NCBI RefSeq assembly: GCF_020911885.1
Contig: NZ_CP087132.1
Span: forward strand, 1,116,001 to 1,180,000
Origin: Flavobacterium acetivorans
Lineage (GTDB): Bacteria > Bacteroidota > Bacteroidia > Flavobacteriales > Flavobacteriaceae
DNA length: 64,000 nt
Direction of reading: 5' to 3'
This document shows, one piece after another, positions 1-9,385 of the stretch. Made by a program: the position numbers and the translations under genes. The notes beneath the pieces were generated by a model, which ran no database searches, was not told the origin of the DNA, and saw nothing but the letters and a program-made list of their open reading frames with translations. Every line of letters starts with the position of its first letter. Positions within the stretch are counted from its first letter, which is position 1.

Positions 1-889
1 GTTTGTCAATAAGCAACATCACAATTATAGTATGGCAACAAGATTTTTGTTTTCTTAATTTTTCTGCGGATACCGAAGCAAACGTGGCTACACGTTCTCG
101 CAATAAGTCAAAATCAGAGATTTGTTTTGGAAAACTTCGGGTAACGGCAATGCTTTTCTTTTGATCTGCTATGGGTTCTAAATCCAGTACTGATTTCCCT
201 TCCAGTTCATATTTGAGGCGCAGTCCAATTACTCCCATTTCTTTCTTGATCCAAGATTCATGTTGTGGCTGAATAAAATCGAAAGCTGTTTTGATGTTTC
301 TTAGTTTAGCTTTCTTAGTTGTTCGGTATCCGATGCCCCAAACGTCTTCAATTTTTGTCCATTTTAGTGCTTTTATTCTTTTTTCATCGCTATCTATTAC
401 ATAAACACTTTGGGTTCTGTCTTGAAATTTTTTGGCAATTTTATTAGCTACTTTAGATAAGGCTTTAGTTTCAGCAAAACCTATTGATACTGGGATTCCT
501 ACCCATTTTTGTATCCTTTTTTTCATTTGAATCCCATAGTCATGAAAATCTGGGATTGTCATTCCGTCAAAGTTCAAGAAGGCTTCATCAATACTGTAGA
601 TTTCTAGATTGGGTGTAAACTGCCCTAAGATTGACATGACGCGATGACTTAAATCTCCATATAGAGCATAATTAGATGAAAATAATTTTACGTTTTTCTC
701 TCGTACTAAATCTTTAATCTGGAAGGCAGGAACTCCCATGGGAATACCGGCGAATTTGGCTTCTTCGCTTCTTGAAATCACGCAGCCATCATTGTTAGAC
801 AAGATAGCAACGGGTTTTTCGTTGAATTCCGGTTGGAAAACACGTTCGCAGGAAGCATAAAAATTATTGCAATCAACTAAAGCATACAT
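1..889 (-). CDS. umuC: UmuC-like Y-family DNA polymerase, partial
   Basis: This is the N-terminal 296 codons of a translesion polymerase (error-prone DNA polymerase V catalytic subunit type). The frame is open to the window edge, so the C-terminal little-finger part is missing. The start is the ATG at 889, giving the typical opening MYALVDCNNFYASCERVF with a metal-binding Asp at residue 6. A YSIDEAF segment carries the second pair of catalytic acidic residues, and a helix-hairpin-helix-like stretch (WGIGYRT) follows. UmuC is usually preceded by umuD. Here no umuD-like frame lies upstream within 890-1271, so the gene is either solitary or has its partner elsewhere. A TAAATTTG box at 894-901 sits almost on the start codon. 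Confidence 0.9.
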   Translation of the reverse strand, partial: MYALVDCNNFYASCERVFQPEFNEKPVAILSNNDGCVISRSEEAKFAGIPMGVPAFQIKDLVREKNVKLFSSNYALYGDLSHRVMSILGQFTPNLEIYSIDEAFLNFDGMTIPDFHDYGIQMKKRIQKWVGIPVSIGFAETKALSKVANKIAKKFQDRTQSVYVIDSDEKRIKALKWTKIEDVWGIGYRTTKKAKLRNIKTAFDFIQPQHESWIKKEMGVIGLRLKYELEGKSVLDLEPIADQKKSIAVTRSFPKQISDFDLLRERVATFASVSAEKLRKQKSCCHTIIVMLLIDK

Positions 890-1271
890 AGGACAAATTT
901 AAGCAATTGTCTGCTTTGCTCGGCAGTCTTTAGCTCTTTATATTGGTATTTAAAGTTGTAGTGATTTGGTGTATTATCCCATTAAAGGCATGGAAATAGC
1001 TTAGTAGTACTTTTAAATAGTTTTTAGGCGATTGCTACTTTTGTTTTGAGTTTAGGAAGCTGTAATTATTTGTGTTGATTTGTGCTTCTTATGGTTAATT
1101 TGTTAAAGTTTTACAAAATAAGATAAAAGTCAATTGTTAAATTGATTTTTGGCATGAATTGTGTTGTTGTTTTAGCGGTTAACTAATTAGTTTTATTACT
1201 AATAAATTGGTTTGGTTTGTAAAAAAGGCTCTTTTAAGAGCCTTTTTTTATTTAAGAGTATAGACGGGATT
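890..1271. other. AT-rich intergenic region without a supported gene
   Basis: About 380 bases between the umuC-like start and the end of the oxidoreductase gene. Six-frame reading gives only short frames without family resemblance. The one clear element is the hairpin terminator at 1221-1250. No LexA-like palindrome was recognised upstream of the polymerase gene. Confidence 0.6.
1221..1250 (-). terminator. Intrinsic terminator of the FrnE-like gene
   Basis: A 13-bp stem (AAAAAAGGCTCTT and its complement) with a 2-base loop. Arms run into A and T tracts, so it can terminate in both directions; it lies 21 bases past the stop codon of the minus-strand gene. Confidence 0.85.
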
Positions 1272-1988
1272 TTAATTGCATCCATTAATATCACAGCTTC
1301 CTTCGGAAGAATTGTTGATTACCGTTATTTTGGAATCAAATTGTCCTTCTTCCCATACTTTTTGAATGGTTTGAACAAAAGTATCGACATGTTGTGCGCC
1401 TGAAATAGCATATTTATTGTCTAAAACAAAAAAGGGAACGCCTTGAACACCTATTTTTTGCGCCATTTCGATATCTTGTTTTACGTTTTCTGAATAGGTA
1501 TCTGATTGTAAAACAGCCTCGATTGCAGTGGCGTCAAGGCCAGCCTCGATTCCTAGTTGCTTTAAGGTTTCTAAGTCTCCTATGTTTTTTCCATCAGTCA
1601 AGTACGCTTTAAATAAGAGTTCTTTTAGTTCGTTGCCTAGTTGGAATTTCTTGGCCAAATGCAATAAACGATGGGCATCAAATGAATTGGCCATTACCGC
1701 TTTTTCAAAATGAAAATCCAATCCTGAATTTTTAGCATTTTTGGTCATGTTGTCCATCATTTCTTGAGCCCATTCTTTGTTTTTCTGGTATTTTTCTGCC
1801 AGATGTTCAGTCAAATTATCTCCTTCCGAGGCTACAAAATTTGCGTCAAGCTGAAAGCTTTTCCATTCAATTTCTACGGCATTTTTATGTTCGAATTGCT
1901 CCAGCGCTGATTCGATTCTTCTTTTCCCAATATAACAATACGGACACATGATATCCGACCAGATTTGTATTTTTAATTTATTTTCCAT
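1272..1988 (-). CDS. DsbA/FrnE-family thiol-disulfide oxidoreductase
   Basis: A 238-residue cytoplasmic protein with a thioredoxin fold and helical insertion, as in FrnE (2-hydroxychromene-2-carboxylate isomerase/DsbA-like family). The redox motif CPYC is at residues 15-18 after a short beta strand (IQIWSDIM). The cis-Pro region GVQGVPFFVLDNKYAISGAQ is near residue 180-200. There is no signal peptide, so it probably acts on cytoplasmic thiols. A C-terminal tail with two cysteines (SCDINGC) is an extra. It is monocistronic, with its own terminator. The exact substrate cannot be read from sequence. Confidence 0.85.
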   Translation of the reverse strand: MENKLKIQIWSDIMCPYCYIGKRRIESALEQFEHKNAVEIEWKSFQLDANFVASEGDNLTEHLAEKYQKNKEWAQEMMDNMTKNAKNSGLDFHFEKAVMANSFDAHRLLHLAKKFQLGNELKELLFKAYLTDGKNIGDLETLKQLGIEAGLDATAIEAVLQSDTYSENVKQDIEMAQKIGVQGVPFFVLDNKYAISGAQHVDTFVQTIQKVWEEGQFDSKITVINNSSEGSCDINGCN

Positions 1989-2109
1989 CCTTGATCTATT
2001 TTAGAGCGAAATTTATTTGTATATACAAATGTACTGAAAAGCTTTTGGAACAAAATGTATTTTTGGTTTTTATTAGGAAATTGGTTTTTAATTGTAAAAG
2101 TCAACCATA

Positions 2110-2140
2110 AAAAAACCATCAAAATTGCTCTTGATGGTTT
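2110..2140 (-). terminator. Terminator of the nuo operon
   Basis: Stem AAACCATCAA (2113-2122) pairs with TTGATGGTTT (2131-2140). Read on the minus strand it is followed by a T tract, 26 bases after the nuoN stop codon. Confidence 0.85.
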
Positions 2141-2165
2141 TGTGTTTTTATAGAAGTTTTTTTGT

Positions 2166-3536
2166 TTAGGCCAACAAATCCAAAACATAGGAAGGGAACA
2201 ATCCTAAAGCAATATTCAGTACAATTGCTATAACAGCAACGGCATAAATCGTAATGGGAGTTCCGGTTCTTTCTTCGTTTGGCTCTTTGGTATACATTGC
2301 TAGAATCAGTTTAAAGTAGTACCCAACGCTTATAATTGAATTGACTACGGCAACTATCACTAAGGCGATATAACCCGCCTGGATGGTCTGATTGAATAAA
2401 AACAGTTTTGCAAAGAATCCAGAAAATATTGGGATTCCAGCCATAGACAATAACGAAGCAGTTAGAATAGCGGCTAATAAAGGGTTTGTTTTTCCTAAGC
2501 CGTGGAAGTTCGTGATATCTTCGTTTTCGTTGTGTTTACAAACATATAGAATTACGCTAAAAGCTGCGATTCCAGCCAAGGCATAAGCAGAGGTATAGTA
2601 CAATAAGGTTCCGGCTGCGTTTGTTGTACTTAACAAGGTCATTAACATGAAACCAGCATGAGAAATTCCAGAGAAAGCTAAGATACGTTTTACGTTTACT
2701 TGTCTTAATGCCATGATATTTCCTACGGTCATGGAAGCCATAGAGATAATAACAATCACTAATTGGAAAGAAGGTGAAAGATCTGCATTCATCACGTTTA
2801 ACAGTTTGAATAGAGTAGCAATAGCTACCACCTTTGCCAAAGTACTCATTAAGGCAGTTGTCAATGTTGGAGAACCTTCATAAACATCCGGCGCCCAGAA
2901 ATGGAAAGGAACAGCGGCAATCTTGAAAAACATTCCGATAACAACTAAAATAATCCCAATAGGAAACCAAACCGGTAGTTCGGCAGAACGGGATAATTCG
3001 CTGATTTCAATAACATCAAAACTTCCCATGGCTCCGTATATTAAACAGATACCAAATAAGATGATTCCTGAGGCAAAAGATCCCATCAGGAAGTATTTTA
3101 ATCCCGCTTCGTTACTTTTTACGCTCAGTCTGCTGCTTGACGCCAAAACGTATAAAGCAATAGATAAAATTTCGATCCCTAAGAAGAACATGGCTAAGTT
3201 TCCAAAAGAAACCATAGCAACTGCTCCTGCAAGCAAGAATATCTTTATGGCAATGAAATCAGATAGTTTTCCCTGTTGGTTTTCGTAAAATTTATGACTT
3301 AAGATTACCAAGAAAATAGTTAAGATGATAAACAAAGAGGAAAATGCGGTAGAAAATTCACTCACAATCATCATGTTGTTGTAGTAGGCTTCGGGAGAAT
3401 TGAATTCTGATATATTCAACCCAAGGACTGCCAATAATCCAATAACGGTTACTGGAATAATCGCTTTTCTCCATTCGAAAATTTCAAATAAAAGGCATAA
3501 AACACCTAATCCTATTATAGCTATTAATGTATTCAT
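2166..3536 (-). CDS. nuoN: NADH-quinone oxidoreductase subunit N
   Basis: 456 residues, nearly all hydrophobic, about 13-14 transmembrane helices. This is an antiporter-like proton-pumping subunit in the membrane arm of complex I. Family signatures include VPFHFWAPDVYEGSPT near the middle with the conserved Lys/His of the proton channel, and the preceding MFFKIAAVPFH helix. It is the last gene of the nuo operon, 13 bases after nuoM, and is followed directly by the terminator at 2110-2140. Length is normal for the family and no break was seen. Confidence 0.96.
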   Translation of the reverse strand: MNTLIAIIGLGVLCLLFEIFEWRKAIIPVTVIGLLAVLGLNISEFNSPEAYYNNMMIVSEFSTAFSSLFIILTIFLVILSHKFYENQQGKLSDFIAIKIFLLAGAVAMVSFGNLAMFFLGIEILSIALYVLASSSRLSVKSNEAGLKYFLMGSFASGIILFGICLIYGAMGSFDVIEISELSRSAELPVWFPIGIILVVIGMFFKIAAVPFHFWAPDVYEGSPTLTTALMSTLAKVVAIATLFKLLNVMNADLSPSFQLVIVIISMASMTVGNIMALRQVNVKRILAFSGISHAGFMLMTLLSTTNAAGTLLYYTSAYALAGIAAFSVILYVCKHNENEDITNFHGLGKTNPLLAAILTASLLSMAGIPIFSGFFAKLFLFNQTIQAGYIALVIVAVVNSIISVGYYFKLILAMYTKEPNEERTGTPITIYAVAVIAIVLNIALGLFPSYVLDLLA

Positions 3537-3549
3537 TATTTTTATTTGA

Positions 3550-4992
3550 CTAGTTAATTCTATTAATTTGAGTTAAAATATTTACCAAACTTGGTGTGAT
3601 CAAGTCTGTAATTGGTTTTGGATACATTCCAAAGAAGAAAATAACGGCGATAATAAGTACCAATGTTATCGCTTCTTTAGCAGTAACATCCGCAAATAAT
3701 TTGCTATTAGTTTCTCCTAGCATTACGTTTTGGTACATTTTCAACATATAGTAAGCTCCCAAAATAATGGTTGTTCCTCCTAAAAAGGCAAACCATATAT
3801 TGATTTGAGAAAGACTGTACAATACGGTAAATTCTCCAACAAAGTTGAAAGTGGTAGGAAGTGCCACAGATGCTAATACTAAAATTAAGAACATCGAAGC
3901 GAATTTTGGCGATTGGGTACGAATACCACCCATATCAGCAATAGTTCTGGTCTCGTATCTTCTGAAAATGATTTCAGCAATGAAGAACAATCCAACAACC
4001 ACAAAACCGTGAGCAATCATTTGTAAAACCGCACCGCGTAATCCGTCAATAGTTAGTGTATAACTTCCCGCAGCAATTAGTCCAACGTGGGCTAATGAAG
4101 AGTAGGCCAATAATTTTTTCAAGTCTTTTTGTCTTAAAGCCACAATTGAACCGTAGATAACTCCAGCGATTCCAAGACCAATGAAGATATGCATATACTC
4201 TTTTGCTGCTAGCGGAGCAATAGGCAATTGCCAACGGATAACGCTGTACAATCCCATTTTTAGCATAATTCCTGAAAGAAGCATTGTTCCCGCAGTTGGC
4301 GCTTTTTGGTATACGCTGGCTTGCCAAGTGTGAAAAGGAATAAGTGGAATTTTGATAGCATAGGCCAAGAAAAAAGCCAAGAAGATCCACAATTGCTCAG
4401 TAGCCGATAAATTTAATTTGTATAAATCTTCCAATAGGAAGCTTCCTGCTTGTTGGTACAAATAAACAAAAGCAACCAGCATGAATAAAGATCCGGCAAG
4501 GGTATAGATAAAGAATTTTACCACTGCTTTTTTGCGTTCTTCGGTATCACCGTTACCCCAAATTAATGCGATGAAGTAAATAGGGATTAATGACAATTCC
4601 CAGAAAATGTAATATAAAAGTCCATCGGCTGCTAAGAAAGTTCCTGCCATAGCAAAAGCCATAAACAAGATTAGACTATAGAAGGTTTTTGCATTTTTAT
4701 AATCATTTCCAAAAGATGAAAAGATAATAATTGGAGTCAAAGCCGTTGTCAATAATAGCATAGCGATTGAAAGACCGTCCGCTTTTAAAGCAAAAGCAAT
4801 ATTGGGTTGGTTGATCCATTGGCTTATGAAGCTAATGTTTTCGCCGGCATTAAAATGGTTTAATAATACAATGGAACATCCTAAAGCTGATAATCCAAAG
4901 AATAAAGCCACTTTTGGAGCCAGTTTGTCACCGGCAAGATAAGTTGCAAATGCACCAACAAGAAGTATAATTAATAGTAGTGATACGTTCAT
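3550..4992 (-). CDS. nuoM: NADH-quinone oxidoreductase subunit M
   Basis: 480 residues with about 14 transmembrane helices, one of three antiporter-like subunits of the complex I membrane arm. Visible signatures are the YYIFWELSLIPIYFIALIWG helix with the essential Glu, KIPLIPFHTWQASVYQKAPTAG, and the KKLLAYSSLAHVG segment typical of NuoM. It lies 9 bases after nuoL and 13 before nuoN, indicating tight co-transcription. Length agrees with the family. Confidence 0.97.
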   Translation of the reverse strand: MNVSLLLIILLVGAFATYLAGDKLAPKVALFFGLSALGCSIVLLNHFNAGENISFISQWINQPNIAFALKADGLSIAMLLLTTALTPIIIFSSFGNDYKNAKTFYSLILFMAFAMAGTFLAADGLLYYIFWELSLIPIYFIALIWGNGDTEERKKAVVKFFIYTLAGSLFMLVAFVYLYQQAGSFLLEDLYKLNLSATEQLWIFLAFFLAYAIKIPLIPFHTWQASVYQKAPTAGTMLLSGIMLKMGLYSVIRWQLPIAPLAAKEYMHIFIGLGIAGVIYGSIVALRQKDLKKLLAYSSLAHVGLIAAGSYTLTIDGLRGAVLQMIAHGFVVVGLFFIAEIIFRRYETRTIADMGGIRTQSPKFASMFLILVLASVALPTTFNFVGEFTVLYSLSQINIWFAFLGGTTIILGAYYMLKMYQNVMLGETNSKLFADVTAKEAITLVLIIAVIFFFGMYPKPITDLITPSLVNILTQINRIN

Positions 4993-5001
4993 GGTATAAA
5001 A

Positions 5002-6885
5002 TTATTGAGCTAAAAATAAATAGGTTACAATGGCGCAAAGCCCTAAAACAAAAGCAAAAAGATAAAAACCGATACTTCCGCTTTGTAATTTTCTTCCTTG
5101 AAACGCTATTTCGTTGGTTACTTTTTCTAATCCAAAAACAGCTGAGGACAATGTAGTTTCGATATTGTCTCTAAAAAATCTAGATAGGCTGTTTGTTGAT
5201 TTTACAAATAAAAAGTCATAGATTTCATCTACATAATATTTGTTATATAAAACTTTTGCAAAACCAGTAATCTGAGCATCTTCGGCAGGAATTTGATTTT
5301 GTTTGATGTATTTTGTATAAGCAATTGCAATTCCTACTATTCCACCAATTACGGCTACGGCCATCAAGACATATTCCGTAGTTCCAAAATGATGTGCTTC
5401 GGTTGTTGTTCGTGTAAATAAAGGAGCAAGATAAGCATTCAACCAGCTGTTCGTTGGTAAACTAATCAATCCACCAATTGTAGCTAAAATTGCCAAAACA
5501 ATTAAAGGAAAAGTGATGAGAGAAGGACTTTCGTGTAAATGACTTTTTTGTTCGGCTGTGCCCCTAAATTCTTTGAAGAATGTAAGGTATAATAAACGGA
5601 ACATATAAAAAGCGGTCATAAGCGAAGCCAATGAAGCGATAAACCATAATACTTTATTGTGTTCAAAAGCCACTAACAAGATTTCATCTTTCGAGAAAAA
5701 TCCTGAAAATGGTGGAATTCCGGAAATCGCCAATGAAGAGATTAAGAAAGTGATAAATGTAATTCCCATTACTTTTTTCAATCCACCCATTTTGCGCATG
5801 TCTTGTTCTCCGTGCAAAGCATGAATAACTGAACCAGAACCCAAGAACAAACAAGCTTTGAAGAAAGCATGTGTGATCACGTGGAAAACGGCAACTTCAT
5901 AGGCGCCTAATCCTAATGCTAAAAACATTAATCCCAATTGTGAAACTGTAGAATAGGCCAAAACTTTTTTGATGTCGGTTTGTACCAAGGCAATTGTTGC
6001 AGCTACCAAAGCAGTAACGGAACCAACAATAGCGATAATATTTTGAACGTCTGGAGCTAAATCAAATAAGAAATTCAATCTTGTGATCATGAAGATCCCA
6101 GCGGTAACCATAGTTGCGGCATGTATCAATGCCGAAACCGGCGTAGGTCCTGCCATTGCATCCGGCAACCAAGTGTACAATGGAATTTGTGCCGATTTTC
6201 CGCAAGCTCCAATGAATAAAGCAAAGGCCGCAGCCGAAATCCAGTACATATTTAGATCTGTTGCTCCAGCGATAGCTGTTTTTAAAGTTGCATAGTCTAA
6301 AGTTGAGAATAATGAGCCGATGATGAATATCCCGATTAACAATCCTAAATCACCAATTCTGTTCATGATAAACGCTTTTTTAGCCGCATCATTGAAGTCT
6401 TGGTTTTTATGCCAAAATCCGATAAGTAGGTAAGAACAAAGTCCAACGCCTTCCCAACCGATAAATAATACCAATAAGTTGCTTCCAATTACCAAAGCAA
6501 TCATGAAGAAGATAAACAGATTCAAATAAGCAAAAAATTTGTGCATGTTCTCATCATCATGCATGTAGCTGATGGAGTACAAGTGTATCAGGGAACCAAT
6601 TCCGGTTACAAAAAGCAACCATAAAACAGATAATTGATCTAGAAGAAAACCAAAATCTACTTTGAAATTACTGATTTGAATCCAATCAAATAGTTGAATG
6701 CTGATTGGTTGTTGGCTTTGATTTATTTTAAGAAAAAAGAAAATGCTTAGCGCAAATGAAAGCACTACAGTGAGTGTTCCGATTATCCCAGAAGCCGTTT
6801 TTCCAATGTTTTTTCCGAAGAAAATATTAAATAAAAATCCTAAAAAAGGAGCTAATAATAAGAGTAAAGCTAAATTTGTATTCAT
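5002..6885 (-). CDS. nuoL: NADH-quinone oxidoreductase subunit L
   Basis: 627 residues, the distal proton-pumping subunit. Visible are the WEGVGLCSYLLIGFW motif, IPLYTWLPDAMAGPTPVSAL with the channel His/Lys region, KKVLAYSTVSQLGLM, and a long C-terminal part. That tail (from about residue 540) corresponds to the lateral helix that clamps NuoM and NuoN. It follows nuoK by 6 bases and precedes nuoM by 9. Length is normal. Confidence 0.97.
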   Translation of the reverse strand: MNTNLALLLLLAPFLGFLFNIFFGKNIGKTASGIIGTLTVVLSFALSIFFFLKINQSQQPISIQLFDWIQISNFKVDFGFLLDQLSVLWLLFVTGIGSLIHLYSISYMHDDENMHKFFAYLNLFIFFMIALVIGSNLLVLFIGWEGVGLCSYLLIGFWHKNQDFNDAAKKAFIMNRIGDLGLLIGIFIIGSLFSTLDYATLKTAIAGATDLNMYWISAAAFALFIGACGKSAQIPLYTWLPDAMAGPTPVSALIHAATMVTAGIFMITRLNFLFDLAPDVQNIIAIVGSVTALVAATIALVQTDIKKVLAYSTVSQLGLMFLALGLGAYEVAVFHVITHAFFKACLFLGSGSVIHALHGEQDMRKMGGLKKVMGITFITFLISSLAISGIPPFSGFFSKDEILLVAFEHNKVLWFIASLASLMTAFYMFRLLYLTFFKEFRGTAEQKSHLHESPSLITFPLIVLAILATIGGLISLPTNSWLNAYLAPLFTRTTTEAHHFGTTEYVLMAVAVIGGIVGIAIAYTKYIKQNQIPAEDAQITGFAKVLYNKYYVDEIYDFLFVKSTNSLSRFFRDNIETTLSSAVFGLEKVTNEIAFQGRKLQSGSIGFYLFAFVLGLCAIVTYLFLAQ

Positions 6886-6891
6886 TATAGT

Positions 6892-7212
6892 TTATCCTTT
6901 TAAGTTTTTTAAATTATTGATGTCAATCGAACCTAAATTTCTAAAGATCGAAACTAGAATGGCTAGACCTACTGCAACCTCTGCGGCCGCAACAGCCATT
7001 GAGAAAAACACAAAGATTTGTCCTTGGGCATCTTGGTGATATGTAGAAAAGGCAACAAATAAAAGGTTGACCGCATTCAACATAATTTCGATAGACATAA
7101 ATACAATGATAGCATTGCGTCTGTATAAAACTCCAAAAATCCCAATACAAAAAAGTATAGTAGAGAGAAAAATGTAGTTTTCGATGCCTATTTCATTTAA
7201 AATATTATTCAT
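6892..7212 (-). CDS. nuoK: NADH-quinone oxidoreductase subunit K
   Basis: 106 residues if started at the ATG at 7212 ([16 protein letters not shown]). An upstream in-frame ATG at 7257 would add 15 lysine-rich residues inside nuoJ and is not credible. Three transmembrane helices with the conserved membrane glutamates are visible: one in [17 protein letters not shown] and one in [11 protein letters not shown]. It begins one base after the nuoJ stop codon, so translation is probably coupled. Confidence 0.95.
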   Translation of the reverse strand: MNNILNEIGIENYIFLSTILFCIGIFGVLYRRNAIIVFMSIEIMLNAVNLLFVAFSTYHQDAQGQIFVFFSMAVAAAEVAVGLAILVSIFRNLGSIDINNLKNLKG

Positions 7213-7213
7213 G

Positions 7214-7726
7214 TTATTTCTCTTTTTTTTCTTTTTTAGACAATAGAACTGCTCCAATCATTGCTACTAAAAGCAGAATAGAGGCAAATTCAAAAGGTAC
7301 CATATATTCGTTCAACAACACATGACCCAAAACTTTTATGGATTGGTAATCTTCTCCTGTGGTAACATATTCGCCAATAATTGGTTTAGAGTTGATAAAA
7401 ACCAAAATTAGAACGATACAAATCAAACAAAAAGAGACAATAGCTCCTAAACGCGTAATTCTTGGTTTATGTACTTCATTTTCTTTATTTAAATTCATCA
7501 ACATGACAGTAAACAAGAATAAAATCATAATTGCCCCTGAATAGACAATAAGATGCATTATTGCCAGAAACTGAGAGTTCAATAATAAATAATGACCTGC
7601 AATAGAGAAAAAACAGATTACCAAATAAAGTGCACTGTGAATAGGGTTTCTGCTAAAAATAGTCAAAAAGGCTGTTGCCAAAGTGATGGCAGCTAAAACA
7701 CAAAATATAATAAGTATCGTTGACAT
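7214..7726 (-). CDS. nuoJ: NADH-quinone oxidoreductase subunit J
   Basis: 170 residues with five predicted transmembrane helices, in the membrane arm next to NuoH and NuoK. Family hallmarks are the [18 protein letters not shown] segment and [20 protein letters not shown], the pi-bulge helix involved in coupling. The start codon overlaps the nuoI stop (TAATG), and the stop lies one base before nuoK. The C terminus is a lysine/glutamate-rich tail. Confidence 0.95.
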   Translation of the reverse strand: MSTILIIFCVLAAITLATAFLTIFSRNPIHSALYLVICFFSIAGHYLLLNSQFLAIMHLIVYSGAIMILFLFTVMLMNLNKENEVHKPRITRLGAIVSFCLICIVLILVFINSKPIIGEYVTTGEDYQSIKVLGHVLLNEYMVPFEFASILLLVAMIGAVLLSKKEKKEK

Positions 7727-8271
7727 TAGTTAGCGTTTTTAAGTTGAGCATTTTTCATTGCGATATCCAAAGGCATAACTAATTTGTCTTTACCGAAAAT
7801 AAAATCTTCTCTGTCATAGTTAGCGGGAACCAATACTTTTGAAGTAGTCAGGTAAATAGCGTCTTTTGGACAAGCTTCTTCACACAATCCGCAAAAAATA
7901 CAACGCAACATGTTGATTTCATAGATTGAAGCATATTTTTCCTCGCGGTATAGCATTTTTTCTTCTGGTTTGCGTTCAGCGGCTTTCATTGTAATGGCTT
8001 CTGCCGGGCAAGAAAGTGCGCATAATCCACATGCGGTACAGTTTTCTCTCCCTAGTTCATCACGTTTCAATTGGTGTTGGCCTCTATAGACAGGACTCAT
8101 TTCACGAACCTGTTCAGGATATTGAATGGTCACTTTTCTGGAGAATAAATGTTTTAATGTAATCATCAAACCTTTGACAATCGCAACAAGGTACATTCTT
8201 TCCCAAAAGCTCATCTCTTTATTGGAGACTTGCTTTTTTCTTCCCGATAAGGATATGCTTTCTATTGACAT
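7726..8271 (-). CDS. nuoI: NADH-quinone oxidoreductase subunit I
   Basis: 181 residues. Two 4Fe-4S ferredoxin motifs are visible: C78xxC81xxC84xxxC88 (CTACGLCALSCP) and C124xxC127xxC130xxxC134 (CIFCGLCEEACP). These bind clusters N6a and N6b that carry electrons to N2 in NuoB. An amphipathic N-terminal helix precedes them. It sits 58 bases after nuoH and overlaps nuoJ by one base. Confidence 0.97.
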   Translation of the reverse strand: MSIESISLSGRKKQVSNKEMSFWERMYLVAIVKGLMITLKHLFSRKVTIQYPEQVREMSPVYRGQHQLKRDELGRENCTACGLCALSCPAEAITMKAAERKPEEKMLYREEKYASIYEINMLRCIFCGLCEEACPKDAIYLTTSKVLVPANYDREDFIFGKDKLVMPLDIAMKNAQLKNAN

Positions 8272-8329
8272 TTTTTTATTTTATTTGTAGCCATTCCTGT
8301 TAGCTTAGGAATGAGCTGATCTTTTCTAA

Positions 8330-9382
8330 TTAAAACCCTAAGAATACTGCTATTTCAGCTCTCAAAATTACGATTCCGGTAATAATGATATTGATGATAG
8401 ACAATGGAATTAAAATTCTCCATCCTAAGTGCATCAATTGATCGTATCTAAATCTTGGAATTGTCCATCTTACCCACATATAGAAGAAAATGAAACCGCA
8501 TATTTTTACAAATAATACTCCAATTCCTATTACATTGGCAATGTTTACACCCCAGTTCTCCACAGCCCAGCTCATTCCGGGATAATTATAACCTCCAAAG
8601 AATAAAACGGCAAGTATAGCAGAGGAGATAAACATATTGGCATATTCAGCAAATAAATAGAATCCCATTTTCATCGAAGAATACTCTAGATGATATCCTC
8701 CAATTAATTCGGTTTCACATTCCGCTAAGTCAAATGGTGTTCTGTTAGTTTCTGCAAAGGCACAAACTAAGAAAATCAAGAAAGAAAGTGGCTGGTAAAA
8801 CACATTCCAGTTCATTCCTTCTTGTTGTAATGAAATTTCTCTTAGACTCAAGGTACCAGTCATCATCAATAAGGCTATTAATGACAATCCCATCGCTACT
8901 TCATAAGAGATCATTTGTGAAGCGGCACGAATTGCACCCATTAAGGAGAATTTATTGTTAGATGCCCATCCACCGATCATAATTCCGTAAACACCTATAG
9001 ACAATATACCGATGATGTATAATAAGGCAACATCAATGTCAGTGGCTTGTAAAATGATGTCTCTCCCAAAAAGATGAAATTTATCTCCCCAAGGAATTAC
9101 GGCGCTGGTCATTAGAGCGGTGCTCATGGCAATTGCCGGACCTACGAAAAATAAAAAACGGTTTGGTGTGTTTGGTTCAAATTCTTCTTTGGAGAATAAT
9201 TTTAATCCATCGGCAAGTGGTTGTAAAACACCACCTTTTCCGGCTCTGTTGGGACCAATACGGTCTTGTATCCAGGCGGCAACTTTTCTTTCAGCAAGAG
9301 TAGAGTACATTGCCATAAGCATAGTAATGGCAAAAACGACTAGTATGATGATGCTTTTTTCTATAATGATTGTACTATCCAT
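8330..9382 (-). CDS. nuoH: NADH-quinone oxidoreductase subunit H
   Basis: 350 residues with eight or more transmembrane helices, the membrane subunit that forms the quinone chamber with NuoB/NuoD. The characteristic ERKVAAWIQDRIGPNRAG loop is at residues 31-48. The acidic loop TNRTPFDLAECETELIGGYH, which links the quinone site with the proton channels, is complete. It starts 3 bases after the nuoG stop codon. Confidence 0.97.
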   Translation of the reverse strand: MDSTIIIEKSIIILVVFAITMLMAMYSTLAERKVAAWIQDRIGPNRAGKGGVLQPLADGLKLFSKEEFEPNTPNRFLFFVGPAIAMSTALMTSAVIPWGDKFHLFGRDIILQATDIDVALLYIIGILSIGVYGIMIGGWASNNKFSLMGAIRAASQMISYEVAMGLSLIALLMMTGTLSLREISLQQEGMNWNVFYQPLSFLIFLVCAFAETNRTPFDLAECETELIGGYHLEYSSMKMGFYLFAEYANMFISSAILAVLFFGGYNYPGMSWAVENWGVNIANVIGIGVLFVKICGFIFFYMWVRWTIPRFRYDQLMHLGWRILIPLSIINIIITGIVILRAEIAVFLGF

Positions 9383-9385
9383 TTT

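Noticed and set aside
1973..2188. Short open frame on the minus strand after nuoN
   Set aside because: It covers the nuoN terminator and AT-rich spacer, has no family resemblance and no plausible start context.
2923..3288. 121-codon plus-strand frame across nuoN
   Set aside because: Antisense shadow; no promoter, and the overlapped gene is complete and conserved.
4046..4390. 114-codon frame inside nuoM on the same strand
   Set aside because: Shadow frame of a full-length, well-recognised gene; composition is that of a frame-shifted membrane gene.
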